From Owenia fusiformis (lineage: Eukaryota; Annelida; Polychaeta; Sabellida; Oweniidae), in contig CAIIXF020000005.1 in assembly GCA_903813345.2 (NCBI GenBank), positions 994,001 through 1,058,000 of the forward strand: a DNA stretch of 64,000 nt, in the 5' to 3' direction. A program made the translations under genes and the position numbers. Numbering within the stretch: position 1 is the stretch's first letter; each line of letters opens with the position of its first letter. Below the pieces are notes generated by a model. The model had not been told where the DNA came from. It searched no databases and saw nothing but the letters and a program-made list of their open reading frames with translations. Below are positions 1-11,800 of this stretch, piece after piece.

Positions 1-2377
1 GCCTAAATCCCCATTGACACAATGTTAAAAAATCTTCAAAAATTGATGAATTCTTTTATATGTTTTAAGGATCATAGTTTTTATTAGGTTTAAATTACAA
101 TCCAGGTGTCACCAACATCACCTAGTTAGATGCCAATTGAGTTTTCTTTCAATCTTTTGGGAAATACAGTATTCAATAAATCAAGAAATGAAATGACTTT
201 TGTCAGCTTTTCCAATTATAAATGCTGACATCTATTTATTCATCTATATAGCAAATGGTCAATTGAGGTACACTGCAGTGTTAGGTTGTAATCTACTTGT
301 GAAAGTTACTGCAAAAATATGATGCCTCTTAGGATATATTTCAATCTTCTTAAATTATATGTAATGTCTCTAATGTCCATTATAAATTGTAAATAGACCA
401 TTAGCAATCAGCAATGCAAGTTTGAAAATATTAATAACCTTTGTCAAAGGAACAACATTATTTTGAGATTTTTCAATCAAATAAAAATGTGAATCTTTTG
501 TATGAAAAACCAAATGAATAAAATCTCCTAGTATTCTAGAGACTGTAAAGCTGTATAGTTTGATTGCTTGATTTACTTGATTCAAATGAAATGAAATTTT
601 AGAAGTGAAATGCATTTAGATTATTTATTGAACTAGTTAGCAAGAATTTTTGAACTAGTTAGCTAGTTCACTTGCATGTAGACTTGGGCTTTGAAATATT
701 ATTATTTTTTCCAGAATAAAATTACTAGTATTCATCCATATTTTCAAGGATATATTTGAATTAGCACGCAAAGTTCCTATCTAGACTAAAATTAAGAAAA
801 GGTAGACAAAGACATATTTGGTTTTAAGTATTTGTTGTTGATTTGAACTATCAATTTCAAAAAATCTTTGTCTATACCTCAAAAGAATTACAGTACAATA
901 TCATTCATGAATAAATAATATAAGTATAGTTTGTTTCTGTACAAGAGTGAAGTAGATGTAAAGGTGTTATCAGATACAGATTGTGTTGTGTAAGTCGATG
1001 TTTGCTTATTTCACACAGATGTTTTAACATTAAATGGTCAGTCTTAGAACTTAGGACATCTTATTTGTTGAAACTGCAGTCACAATATACATGATATACA
1101 GGGTGAAACAACTAATATTTAAATCCTTCAGTGTATAAAAGAAACAACATTTTTATCAGCCCAACCTGTAATTGATCAGGTTATAAGTGTGAAGTATCAG
1201 GAATGGTGAAATTAGTAAAATTTTAAACAAATTGTAACAAAGAGATATGGAATTGGTCAATTGCTATGATTACCATAAATGTGTTCTTATTCAGCATTTT
1301 AAATGACCAAAAGCTATTTTATGTGGCTGTTAAACGCACAGTTAATTCACTAGTTTATGTAATGTTAATTTTGAAAACATTGGATGCGAGATTGAAGGCG
1401 AAAATCTGTAGGAATTCTTGAGGTGTTACACTATAAATTCTGCAGTAAGTAATTCTACTTCAGTTCATATAAAATTTACATGGTTGGACCTTGCTAGAAT
1501 TGATAATTAGGCTCTTTTAGGTTTTAAAATGAAAAATAAGTATGGGGGTTCTTTCGTGAGCATCAAACATTGCATGTGTGAAAATCAACTTTAACATTTG
1601 ACATAGTCCCTTATTAGTTTTTCGTGTTCCATGAATTTTATTTACTATTGGATTATTATTCGATTGGCGCAGTATTGCACTATTTTGATGAATAGTATAA
1701 TGCTGAGGTATAGCCACGTATTGGGACCAATCAAATAAGTTCAATACTATCTTAAAAGATAAATTCATGCAATGTGATTGGTTAGCATTTTGAATGCACC
1801 ATAAATGTGCAGGAAGATGCCGTAAGGTTTGCATAAATAACTCAATACATAACACTTTACATGTATTCTGTATATAGAAACTGAAGAAACATGAATAAAA
1901 GAACAAAAATGCTGCAATATAAGAAATAAAAAAAGCATAGTTTGTTATCTTCAGTGCAGGACTAGTCTTGTTGGACTACTGTCACAGACCACCTCAAATG
2001 AGATTTTCCAGTTTTTGTATCAAACCAATTGTGGACTTCTCATCTTTTTCTCAAGGTCATCCATGATTAAGATTTCCAAATCATTTCAATTGGGTATCAT
2101 AATTTATGCTTCGATACAAAATGGACTTAAATAATGCACGCTAAAACCAATCTTCCTCCAAAAGTGAAATAACAAGTATTGTGATTCAAAAATATTCATA
2201 GTTTGAGATGACCATACTGCCCACTCCTAATGACTTTATTCCTAATCTTACTTTAGAATGAAGAGGACTACATTTGGGAGACGTATATTTGAGATATCCT
2301 TATCAGCACCACCTTCTCTGATTATACATTTACATATTGAAAACAAAGAGTGAACTGACTATTTTGTAAAATAATTC
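1..2377. other. Intergenic DNA downstream of THNSL2
   Basis: AT-rich sequence beyond the 3' end of the minus-strand THNSL2 gene. The open frames here are short and carry no recognisable domain or splice-linked exon chain on either strand. I see no RNA gene and no clear transposon end. Confidence 0.6.
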
Positions 2378-2383
2378 TTTATT
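2378..2383 (-). promoter_or_regulatory. Candidate polyadenylation signal of THNSL2
   Basis: TTTATT on the plus strand reads AATAAA on the minus strand, about 510 bases beyond the THNSL2 stop codon. It is a plausible 3'-UTR end, but other AT-rich matches exist nearby and no transcript evidence is available. Confidence 0.35.
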
Positions 2384-2411
2384 TGACTGGGTTAATTGCC
2401 CATTTTATTGC

Positions 2412-2766
2412 ACATTTTAATTTTGTACATCAATACATATGAAAATTAAGTACTCAACATTTAAAAATCATTGACTAAATAAATTATGACACTCTATTAA
2501 ATACTGATAATAAATGTCATCTATGTATATATATATAATGTACATTTATGGTATTTTAAAAGTATGACATGGTCTAAATAAATATATATATAATATATAT
2601 TTGGCACCGGATTAATCACAAATTATATGGCACATCTTACATTTCATTGTTTATTTACATTTTAATTTTGTACATCGATACATGTGGAAATTAAATACCA
2701 AGCATTAAAAAGTTATTGACTAAACATTAAGTTTATTAAATACTGATATTGACATATATGTACATG
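2412..2766. repeat. Direct duplication of a ~110-bp AT-rich block
   Basis: The block beginning ACATTTTAATTTTGTACAT at 2412 recurs at 2657 with the same order of motifs (ATTGACTAAA, TTAAATACTGATA). The offset is about 245 bp and the copies have diverged by point changes. It lies in the probable 3' UTR or just beyond the THNSL2 end. Confidence 0.7.
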
Positions 2767-2894
2767 TATATATCATTATCCCTGGTAATTAGTCTTGCTT
2801 CATACCCTGGACTGTCTACTCTAACAACTGTGTCGGAAAAGGGCTTGTAGCTAGACTACCTGGTAATGAACATTCATGTAATTTGTGCCTAGCA

Positions 2895-5800
2895 CTAGCT
2901 GCACCGTTTTGTAATTTCCTTAATCTTATTTCTCAGCATCAAATCCCAGTCCATGTTTGCCTCCATATCGACATATCTTGTGGGGAGGGAGTCCAATGCC
3001 AGAATACCTTCAGTTGGTTGGGGAGTAAGCCCAGCTGCCAGAACAGCCTCTTCAAACTTTGCTGGTGATGCTGTTGCTATGACAACTTGAGGAATGGTGG
3101 ACTTTTCATCTTGACTAAAATAGTAAATTAAAACATACTCAAAATTAAAATATGTATTGGCCTGTAACTAGCTTTTTCTGGGTGGTGCTACTTTGAGTGA
3201 CATTTGCCACTAAACGTGAAGCCATGGTACACATACAATTGCTGGAATTACACATGGCATTTTACAAAAGCTTCTTTGGTTTTAACCAGGTCTAAGAATT
3301 AGGTGTAATCACGATTGCGGTTTTACAAAAGTGCTTTTCTAAAACTCCAAGAACCGTTGTCACTAGTAAACGGCATAAGTCGTTAGGCGCTTTAAGTGTG
3401 CAGTGTAATACCGATCGGTTTTTGTAAGACGCCTTACCCGGGTTTTTACTAGTTTTTAACATTTGCCCTAAACGAAATAAGACCTCATATCTCAATTGAA
3501 AAATGGATGATGGTTGCCAGGTCACATCGAAATCAAGTGTTATCTTCAGAGAATATGTACATATTTTTCTTTTACCCTTTTATTATGTTTTCTCATAATT
3601 AATAAAAGATAAATAAAAATTATGCAATGTCATGCATTTTTAATCAAATTATGGAAGATCAGTTTTGTCTTGCAAAAAGAATACATTTACAGGAGATGTA
3701 CATATACATGTATGCTGGATATTATCCATAACTACATCGTTAAAACTGCAGGAAAGGCGTTTTAGAAAAAACAGGTGTAATTCCAAAATATAATTCCTAA
3801 GACGCTTTAGAAATGTTGGTGTAATCAGAATGACGATTTTGTAAAGCGCCTTCCACTAAAACGTTTTAGCGGATTTTGTGGTGTAATTCCAGCAAATAAA
3901 ATAATACATTATGAAAGCTTTCAAGTTCACAGCAGGCAGTCATTTCAATCTTAACAATGAACTTGGATAAGCTGGTAGTCTGTTGGGCAATGAACTGAAT
4001 TCAAATATGGTATATAATTGTGGCAATCATGTTTTCAACCTTTATTGTGAACCTTGTCTGTGAAAGACAGTAGTCCTGACAGCAATAAAAACAGACCTAT
4101 CTCTCTGGTGGTAGTGGTATGACACAGCCACAGCCGTATGGGGACAAACTAGATAGTCATTCTCATCATGGCATCGCTTCATGGTTGCCTTCACCAAGTC
4201 ATTAGTGCACTTGTACCCAGAGATCACACTGGAGATCTATAATGACATATACAAGGCAAATATAATAGTTAAGACACATATCTATTGGATGTCAAGCATG
4301 TTTAAGGACGCTATATGTGAAATTTCTTGGCATTTCTCTGACCAACATCTTTTTTCCCTGATCATGTTGAGTGCATGGCCATATATTCCCATCATGATAA
4401 ATCATGACATCTTATTTCTTCTCAGCCCCGAGATGTTTCTGGTTAAATAGAAAGATGCTATGAGCATCATAATGATATGTTCCAGAAAATCAAAATTTTG
4501 AATGAAATTTTTTTTTGAAATTCTCTGATCATTTTAGGTCTTTGAGTTTTCTAGGTCCTCTATGCCAAAAGTGTTCTGATTGGCAGGTTCTCACATTTCA
4601 AGATTTTTTACAGGATCATTCATGGCACAAATAATAAGAATGGGACCTAAAGAGCATTCACAGATAAGAGATGTGTTCAGATATGAATGTTTCGCTGTAC
4701 CTTATTTTTCAGTTGCTGTGGCACATTTACTGAGCCCTTTTCCTCAAATTCCTCCATGAGTTGTTTCACTGGAGTGATGTCCATATCATTGAACAAAACC
4801 CAGATACGCTCCATGTTGTAGGGCACCTACAAGGACATTAAAACTTGAAATGAAATTTAGGATCATGAATTAGCCTAAACTATTCACGATGTCCGATTTG
4901 GTGCTCTGATCTGGCCACATGAAAAGGTTTTCATACTATTTGATAGATGTCGCTGTAACATATTTTCAAGTATTTAGCCCCCGTAGGGACGGTGATTACT
5001 CTGTCATAGAATGACTTCCGTTTGCAAGATTTCTGTACAGAATTCAACTTTTTTCAAGGTTTGTTGTGCTTTTTACCGTTTATCCGGGCGTCATTTCGTT
5101 CTCAAGTTACATTCTGTGAAAGATAAGGTATAATTACGCGGGTATTACGTCGCTTTTATGATGTTCTTTTGAGAAATTTATGGTTTTATTTAAAAAATTA
5201 AAATCACAGAAATTGTTTTTGATCTTTGATTCATCAAAAAATCAACTTTGTTAATTTATCTCACTTAACAATTTTATGGGAGATCAAGAGTCTAAATATC
5301 CCTATCACGCGAGGGCTAAAAAACAAGATGGCGTACTTATTATTTAATCCCGGGATTTTGTCCCATATGGCCCAGTTTGATTTCCTCATCAGTACAAATG
5401 AATTAACACTTACAGTACTGCAGTATAGGCCTAGTTCATGCTCTAACAAACAGCTGGACTGGATTAAAATGTATTTTCGGCTGTACAGTACAGATTTAAA
5501 GATTTGCATGTACATTTCGCCTACGTATTTGTGACGTAGTTTTCCTCGAATTGGTACAATTTATTATCACGTGATTATCGATTTTATAAAAACAGCGCTA
5601 TCTATCAATTACTCCGTGCGTCAAAAGCATAAATTGAAATGGCCAGCTGGGGCTGCGAAATCTGCCGTCGTGATTCTAGATTATTCTAAGTAAATTATTT
5701 TGTTCTTTCTTTGAGCCAATTTGAGAAAGAAACAAATGTTTAAAAAATTAGACTCTCTCGTAATTGTGTGTTTGTCATTGATCTGCAAAACTGTATCCAA

Positions 5801-8800
5801 GCAAAACATACCCACCCCAGATGTCAAAGGTAATTCATTTCAGTTTTATTTGTCAACTTTGTTGCAGGTTCTTATAGCAATACCTGTAAATACCTGTATG
5901 TCCATTGCTGGGGAGATTGTGGGCACAACAACCTCCGATTTAGAAAACTCGCCAGATGATATGGTTCTTGCGACAATGTCATTATCATTTACGGCACAAA
6001 CAAACTGTACTGGCAGGCCCATCTTTACAGCCACACAACCCCCTACAAACAAATGAAAGTCATTTTCATGAAACTATTAAAAATTGTAGACATTCCAAAG
6101 AAATTCATAAATATTCAAGTTTCTGCACATTCCTCATTCAGCAGAAAGGATAAACTGGTAAAAGTGCAACATTAAATATTAGGGAGGTTAAGATTTGCGT
6201 AAAAATATATGTTTACCGATATGTATGTTTGTATTGCTGAGGGCAATAACAAACTACGTATAGGTATACATAAGTGGGCTATTTGCGCTAACCTTAACCT
6301 GTATATTCTCTTCTTGAAAAGCCATGATTTGAGAGTATGTGTAACTTTCAATCTAACCTGTTACATTTCCACACGCTCCTGTAGGAATGACAATCTCAAC
6401 AGATTCCCCAATTGATGTACAAACCTGAAGGATAATTGAAAGAATAAATATACCGTATTTATTATGACTTCCATATTTTAAAATATATTTATTGTTTTAA
6501 ATGTAAATGGTAAAGTAATACTTGAGAGTTGAAGTGAACAATAATTGTTTCAAAAATTATAAACTGAGGTAGATTTATATGAAATAAATTAAAATCAATT
6601 GTTTCAAACAATGAGGACTCTCATAACAATTACCAATGAATAATGAAACGATATTGTGATATTTTTAGGGAAAATATTAAAAGGAGTAATATCATTTCCC
6701 CTTATCTAATTGAAATCTTTTGTATGAAAAGTATTTACCTTTTATAAATTTTTGGTAATTATAATCACGCAATGAAAATTACATAAAAATTCTTATCATC
6801 CAGAGCTACCAAGGAATTTATAAATACATAATTCTGCCTACCCTAAAGTAGGCGTAAAAGATGTGAACAATCTGAATGACAATCCTAGCCCAGTTGATTG
6901 AGTTGATGCTGCAGAGACTGTTCTCCGTTGCAAACTTCGCATCGGTAAAGCATCTTTTAATTGGGTAGTCAAGGTCATCGGATGTCCCGTCAACTGGAAT
7001 CAGGCAGCGAAAAATACACTTAAATAGTAAAAATATTGCTCCTTGACAAAAATCATAAGTGAACAATACAAACAAGTGGTCCTACCTCTAAATACATGTA
7101 CGTTGTCCTCCAATACAGTTGTCATCTGCAACTCCTGGACTCTAGAGGTGCGCCCTCTAGGGAGTAAAACTATGATATCAACCCACTTGAATCCTCTCAC
7201 AGCTTCTATTGAGGCACTCCCAGTGTCCCCGGATGTACCTGCGAACATGTACGTGGAAGTTCAATAAATGGTTGAAAGATAAATCATGACTGCATACAAT
7301 GATGGAGGGGCTCTATTGGAGGTAAAAAATTCTTCATTCAAGGCAAAAGCTATAAGGAAGATTAAGCTCAAAAATTATTATATGATCAATTTTGTAAATG
7401 AGTTGATGTGGTTTTCACTAAAATTTTTTCAAATAAGTATGTTTTATAGATTGTACTTTGATTCTTGGATATATTAGTTAAGCAATAGTTACCAATCAGG
7501 TACAGTAACAACGATTCAACAATTGACCTCTGGAAAGGTCATGGACTTTTTTCTGTTGAAGGGGTCAACCCAGTTGTCCGAAACCCAGTTGTCCGAAACC
7601 CAGTTGTCCGAAACCCAGTTGTCCGAAACCCAGTTCTCCGAAACCCAGTTGTCCGAAACCCAGTTGTCCGAAACCCAGTTCTCCGAAACCCAGTTCTCCG
7701 AAACCCAGTTCTCCGAAACCCAGTTCTCCGAAAATTAAAAAATTAAATGTCTTAGTAACGAATCTTGTCGCAACTTCGCGAATCAGGACAGCATTGGTAT
7801 CACGTTGACATCGGTTAGCCCGGTCAATAATGGGTCCGAAAGTTCACGATCATATATATATTCTTACTAGATTCTCGGCACATAGACTTATATGGACATT
7901 CTACAAATTTTGAACCGCATTGTCCAGCACGAATCGCACGGCTTCTTGGTGAAAATTCAAGACTGCCGCCAACATTTTAGACAATTATCACAGTCGAAGA
8001 GAATATTCTGGCGAAAGGAATATCTATCTCATTAGAATAACGTATGGACGTCCGTGACAATTATATATATTCATTTGATAATTTTTTTCATTCCCTTTTC
8101 TCAATAAAATATGGTTAATTATGTTTTCCAATATCAATTGATAATATTTCTACCCTGAAAAATATCTAAAAAGAAGATTTTGGTTGTTCAGTACCACCCA
8201 TTGATTTCGTCCAAATTTTCGATAAATTAATAAAATATGCTCATTTCGTATAACTTATATATGTGGCATATATACATATCAGATGTCTATCCTTTTTTCA
8301 TCATAATATAAGAGGTTTGTATGTTTTAGTAGAAACGTATTCCTTTCCAAACATTTAGATTTAAGAATTTCTCCCATTGGTGATATTGTTCAAAATCAAA
8401 ACTGTGTTTTGCGATATATTGAACTGTTGAAGTAAGTGTGTAATAGTTTGTAGTAGAGCCAAGATTTGATCTGTATCATGTACGTACCCTGCATAAAAAA
8501 AATCGTTTTAAGTGTGCCATAGATGTCAACCATTAACTATTGCAGAATCAAAAAAAGTTTTGTGAAAAATTAGGATAATGTTTCAAAAGTTATACACCGG
8601 ACAATAAATAACTATACTCAATGCAGACAGGGAGTTTTAATTGCCCAAAAACTGAGTATCATAATGCATTTGTATCTCTTTAGTATCTTGCATGACTCGT
8701 TCATATGAATTCTTTATTTCTACCTCGTTCCTTATACATTCTGAGACAGTTCAACCTTTGCCCCATGTCCTGTTCGTCGTTAGTATGTTGTCACTCGATA

Positions 8801-11800
8801 CGCGGTCACGCGGTCCTAACTTCGACCGTTAATTTGAATTTTTGACCTACCGGATATTTGAAAATCAATTACGAGTCTCATACTGCACCGTTTTTCTTCA
8901 AACTTGTTCCATTCAAAGCATGACAAAAATCTCTTTCTGATGGTACGTTATTATCTTAAACAGAGTTCCTACTTCCAGCGTAATTTTGGTCCCCAGCTGT
9001 AAGAAGGCCTTCTAACAGCTGGGGAGTGGGGACCAAAACGCTGCTAGAACGAGGGACTCTTTACAATAAAGTAATGCACTGACAGTTTTAAGTGCAATTT
9101 TGTTTTGCTTTTAATGGTATAATGGAAGAAAAACGGTGCAGTATGAGACTCGCAAAAAAATCCCTGATTTTCAAGCATCTGGTAGGTCAAAAATTCCAAT
9201 TAACGGTCGAAGACCGCGTGATTGCAGAAAGTCAGAGACAGCACTCCTTTTTTCTTTTTAAATCATGTATATATTTCTTATTTTATAACTTTGTATACAT
9301 CAGGTCATTTTACAATATTGCAATATTTTTTTTAAATAGATACAATTGCAATTATTTAAAACATTACTATAATAGTTTACAATAATGTAACATGAGTTGT
9401 TTAACCATTCATCAAAATAAGTATACTTAGTGTCTTGTACCTTATAGCCAAAGACAAGAGTTTTATACTTTTTCAAGCTTAATTCAATTTTAAAATCATC
9501 TTAAATATAATTTTCAAGTGGGTCTATTACATTAGTAGGCCTACTCTATGATATTGAAAGAACAAATGTTTATAGTATTCTCAGGCCCGTAGCCAGGGGG
9601 GGGGGGGTTGGCAGGGTTCGGGCGAACCCCCCCCCCCTGGCCAAAAATTCTTTCAAAATCATGCAGTTTCTCACCATTTTTAGCACTTTTCAAGTGATTT
9701 TGACCATGTTTGGGCCTAAATTGTCAAATGTGAACCCCCCTGCGAATTTTTGAAAACTGAACCCCCCCCCTTGGAAAATCCTGGCTATGGGCCTGATTCT
9801 ACTTGTCTGAAAATATCACACTTGTCTGAAAATATCACACTTGTCATTAACAATTAGTTTCCATCATGATCTTAGGAGTCACTGGCGAACCCAGAAAAAA
9901 GCCTAAAAAGGCCCTTTTGGTCAATACTGGGCCTTTTAAGGCCTTATTTTTCAATTTCAGGCCAAATTTTTAAGAAAACGGTCCTCAAAATTTCAAAATT
10001 TTGGCCAACTTTTGGGTTTTAGGGAAGTTTTTTCTCTGACCTGAATTTGCCCCCCTTGTTTGTTCCCAGATCCGCCCCTGGAAGTAATTGTTTGCATGGT
10101 AGAATGTAATGTAAAAGTTTGTATTTCAAATTGGCCACTTTTTATTTTTGGATTGCTTTAAAAGAATCCAAGTATGTTGAAACAGCATTTGACTATTTTG
10201 AATTTCACAAAGATTAATTCAAAATGATTCCAAATATGTTTAGTTGCTATTAGTTCCAGCAAGATTGAATATATGTCTCTAGGACTTGCATGTTTATCCA
10301 AAAATCTATAATGCTTCAATTTACAGTCATAAAACCTTAAACTTACATTTGTATTAACATATATACGTACATCTGCTTGCCTCACTAAATATTTTAACTA
10401 TATATTGAAATGGCAAAGATTGCTTAACAGTTATATATTCTGCCATCCGTTTGACCCTAGATTAGAGCTTCAGACCCTATATTTAAGGGGTCAGTACCCG
10501 GTGTTTGTAACAAATGGCAGGCTGTAACAATGTAAATGTTAATGCCTTAATCGTTAATGGATGAAGTGGGATGGGAGGTATCCCACTTATAGAGGTCCAT
10601 TTAACATTAATGAGTTGGTCTTGGCACTCTGAAATGTTCCACTTGACATATTTCACTCCAATCCATCTAGCTCTATGAACGAGCACTCTTTCATTGGTAA
10701 AGGGTGTATTTGAGAGTAAATATCAACTGAACGATTCCTCCATGGGCTAGTATTTAGCCTAATAAAAACTGTCGAAAGATGAAAATACAGGTGATACAGA
10801 TCTTCAAATAAACAAAGTTAAATTATGCTATTCTCATTGCAAAGTGGCGTTTACATATTAACATACATAGGGGTCTACAATTTTTAAACCAATTTTCTTT
10901 ATGCCCCATGGGGCTTTTTGAGAGGGAACAACATTTTTCCAATGCGTGATGGGCGTTCATAAAAGGGAAATAGTTTTCCCAAGCCAGTGGGCATTTATTT
11001 AGTTGACGTCGTGTACATCTTTTGAAACCAAAAATTATTCTTCATTTAGGTACTCTGTTCGAGAAATAGAGATTAAATTCAAAAAGATGAAGTGAGTACA
11101 TGGCGAAAATGAAACTTCTTGCGAATGGGAGAACATCCAATTTGATACGAGGACAGCCTGTCTTCGTTTCCAGTTAATCCCAAGTGATGACGTTTAGAAT
11201 GTTTTGTTCTTTTACATTTTACGATTTGATAAGAGACAGAGACTAAGAAATTAAATGCGACGAAACATTTTGACAACGTTATATGTGTACTGTTTATTCT
11301 TAAAGTTTTATGCGTTAACTTATTTTATCGGTTTCAAAATGTTTCATTTTATTTTGCCTATATAAAATGTATTGAATAAGATAAGATCAACTGTTCCGTA
11401 ATATATATTGTGTTTTGATGACCTTTTTAGAATCACAATGTAAAATAAATCCCCCGTTCCTGTCATTCTGGTAACGCCGTGTAATGGATGCAATTCAAAG
11501 TGAGAGAGAGATCTATACATCAGAATGCGTCCATGCCATTAATTTTGCCAAATACATGACATGAAACTGGCTTGAGGTGCGTCCCCCTTTATCTGGTAAA
11601 TTATGACTAAATTTTTCGGACAACTGGGTTTCGGAGAACTGGGTTTCGGAAAAATGGGTTTCGGACAACTGGGTTTCGGACAACTGGGTTTCGGACAACT
11701 GGGTTTCGGACAACTGGGGTGCACCCTCTGTTGAAACCCCATGGAAAGTTTAACAGTTGTAAAATGTACTTACCTACAACTACAGTTACATGTTTTTGTT

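Larger units (their letters stand above)
7561..11726. mobile_element. TU/foldback-like DNA transposon A with tandem-repeat terminal inverted repeats
   Basis: The element is 4166 bp. The left end starts GGGGTCAACCCAG and runs into 15-bp tandem units. The right end is the inverse: 15-bp units reading outward to CTGGGGTGCACCC. A perfect 9-bp target duplication TCTGTTGAA flanks it (7552-7560 and 11727-11735). The second copy B (24827-34794) shares the same end sequences and has its own 9-bp duplication, which independently fixes the boundaries. No long open frame is present; frames through the arrays are repeat artefacts. The architecture (15-bp tandem outer domain, unique inner domain) matches, from memory, the sea-urchin TU elements, for which I recall an 8-bp duplication. 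A 9-bp duplication is also seen in Mutator-like elements. The element fills most of THNSL2 intron 3. Confidence 0.9.

Noticed and set aside
5226-5534. Overlapping ~100- and 84-aa open frames on opposite strands
   Set aside because: Intron of THNSL2; no splice context, domain or codon-like composition.
6365-6370. Exon 6 donor of THNSL2 at AAT|GTAACA
   Set aside because: It breaks phase with the next exon. The GTTAGA donor six bases further on keeps frame and gives gap-free family alignment.
7523-7738. Repetitive open frames such as (QLSET)n, SCPKP and VVRNP types at the four 15-bp arrays
   Set aside because: The unit length is a multiple of three, so every frame stays open. They are transposon terminal repeats, not protein genes.
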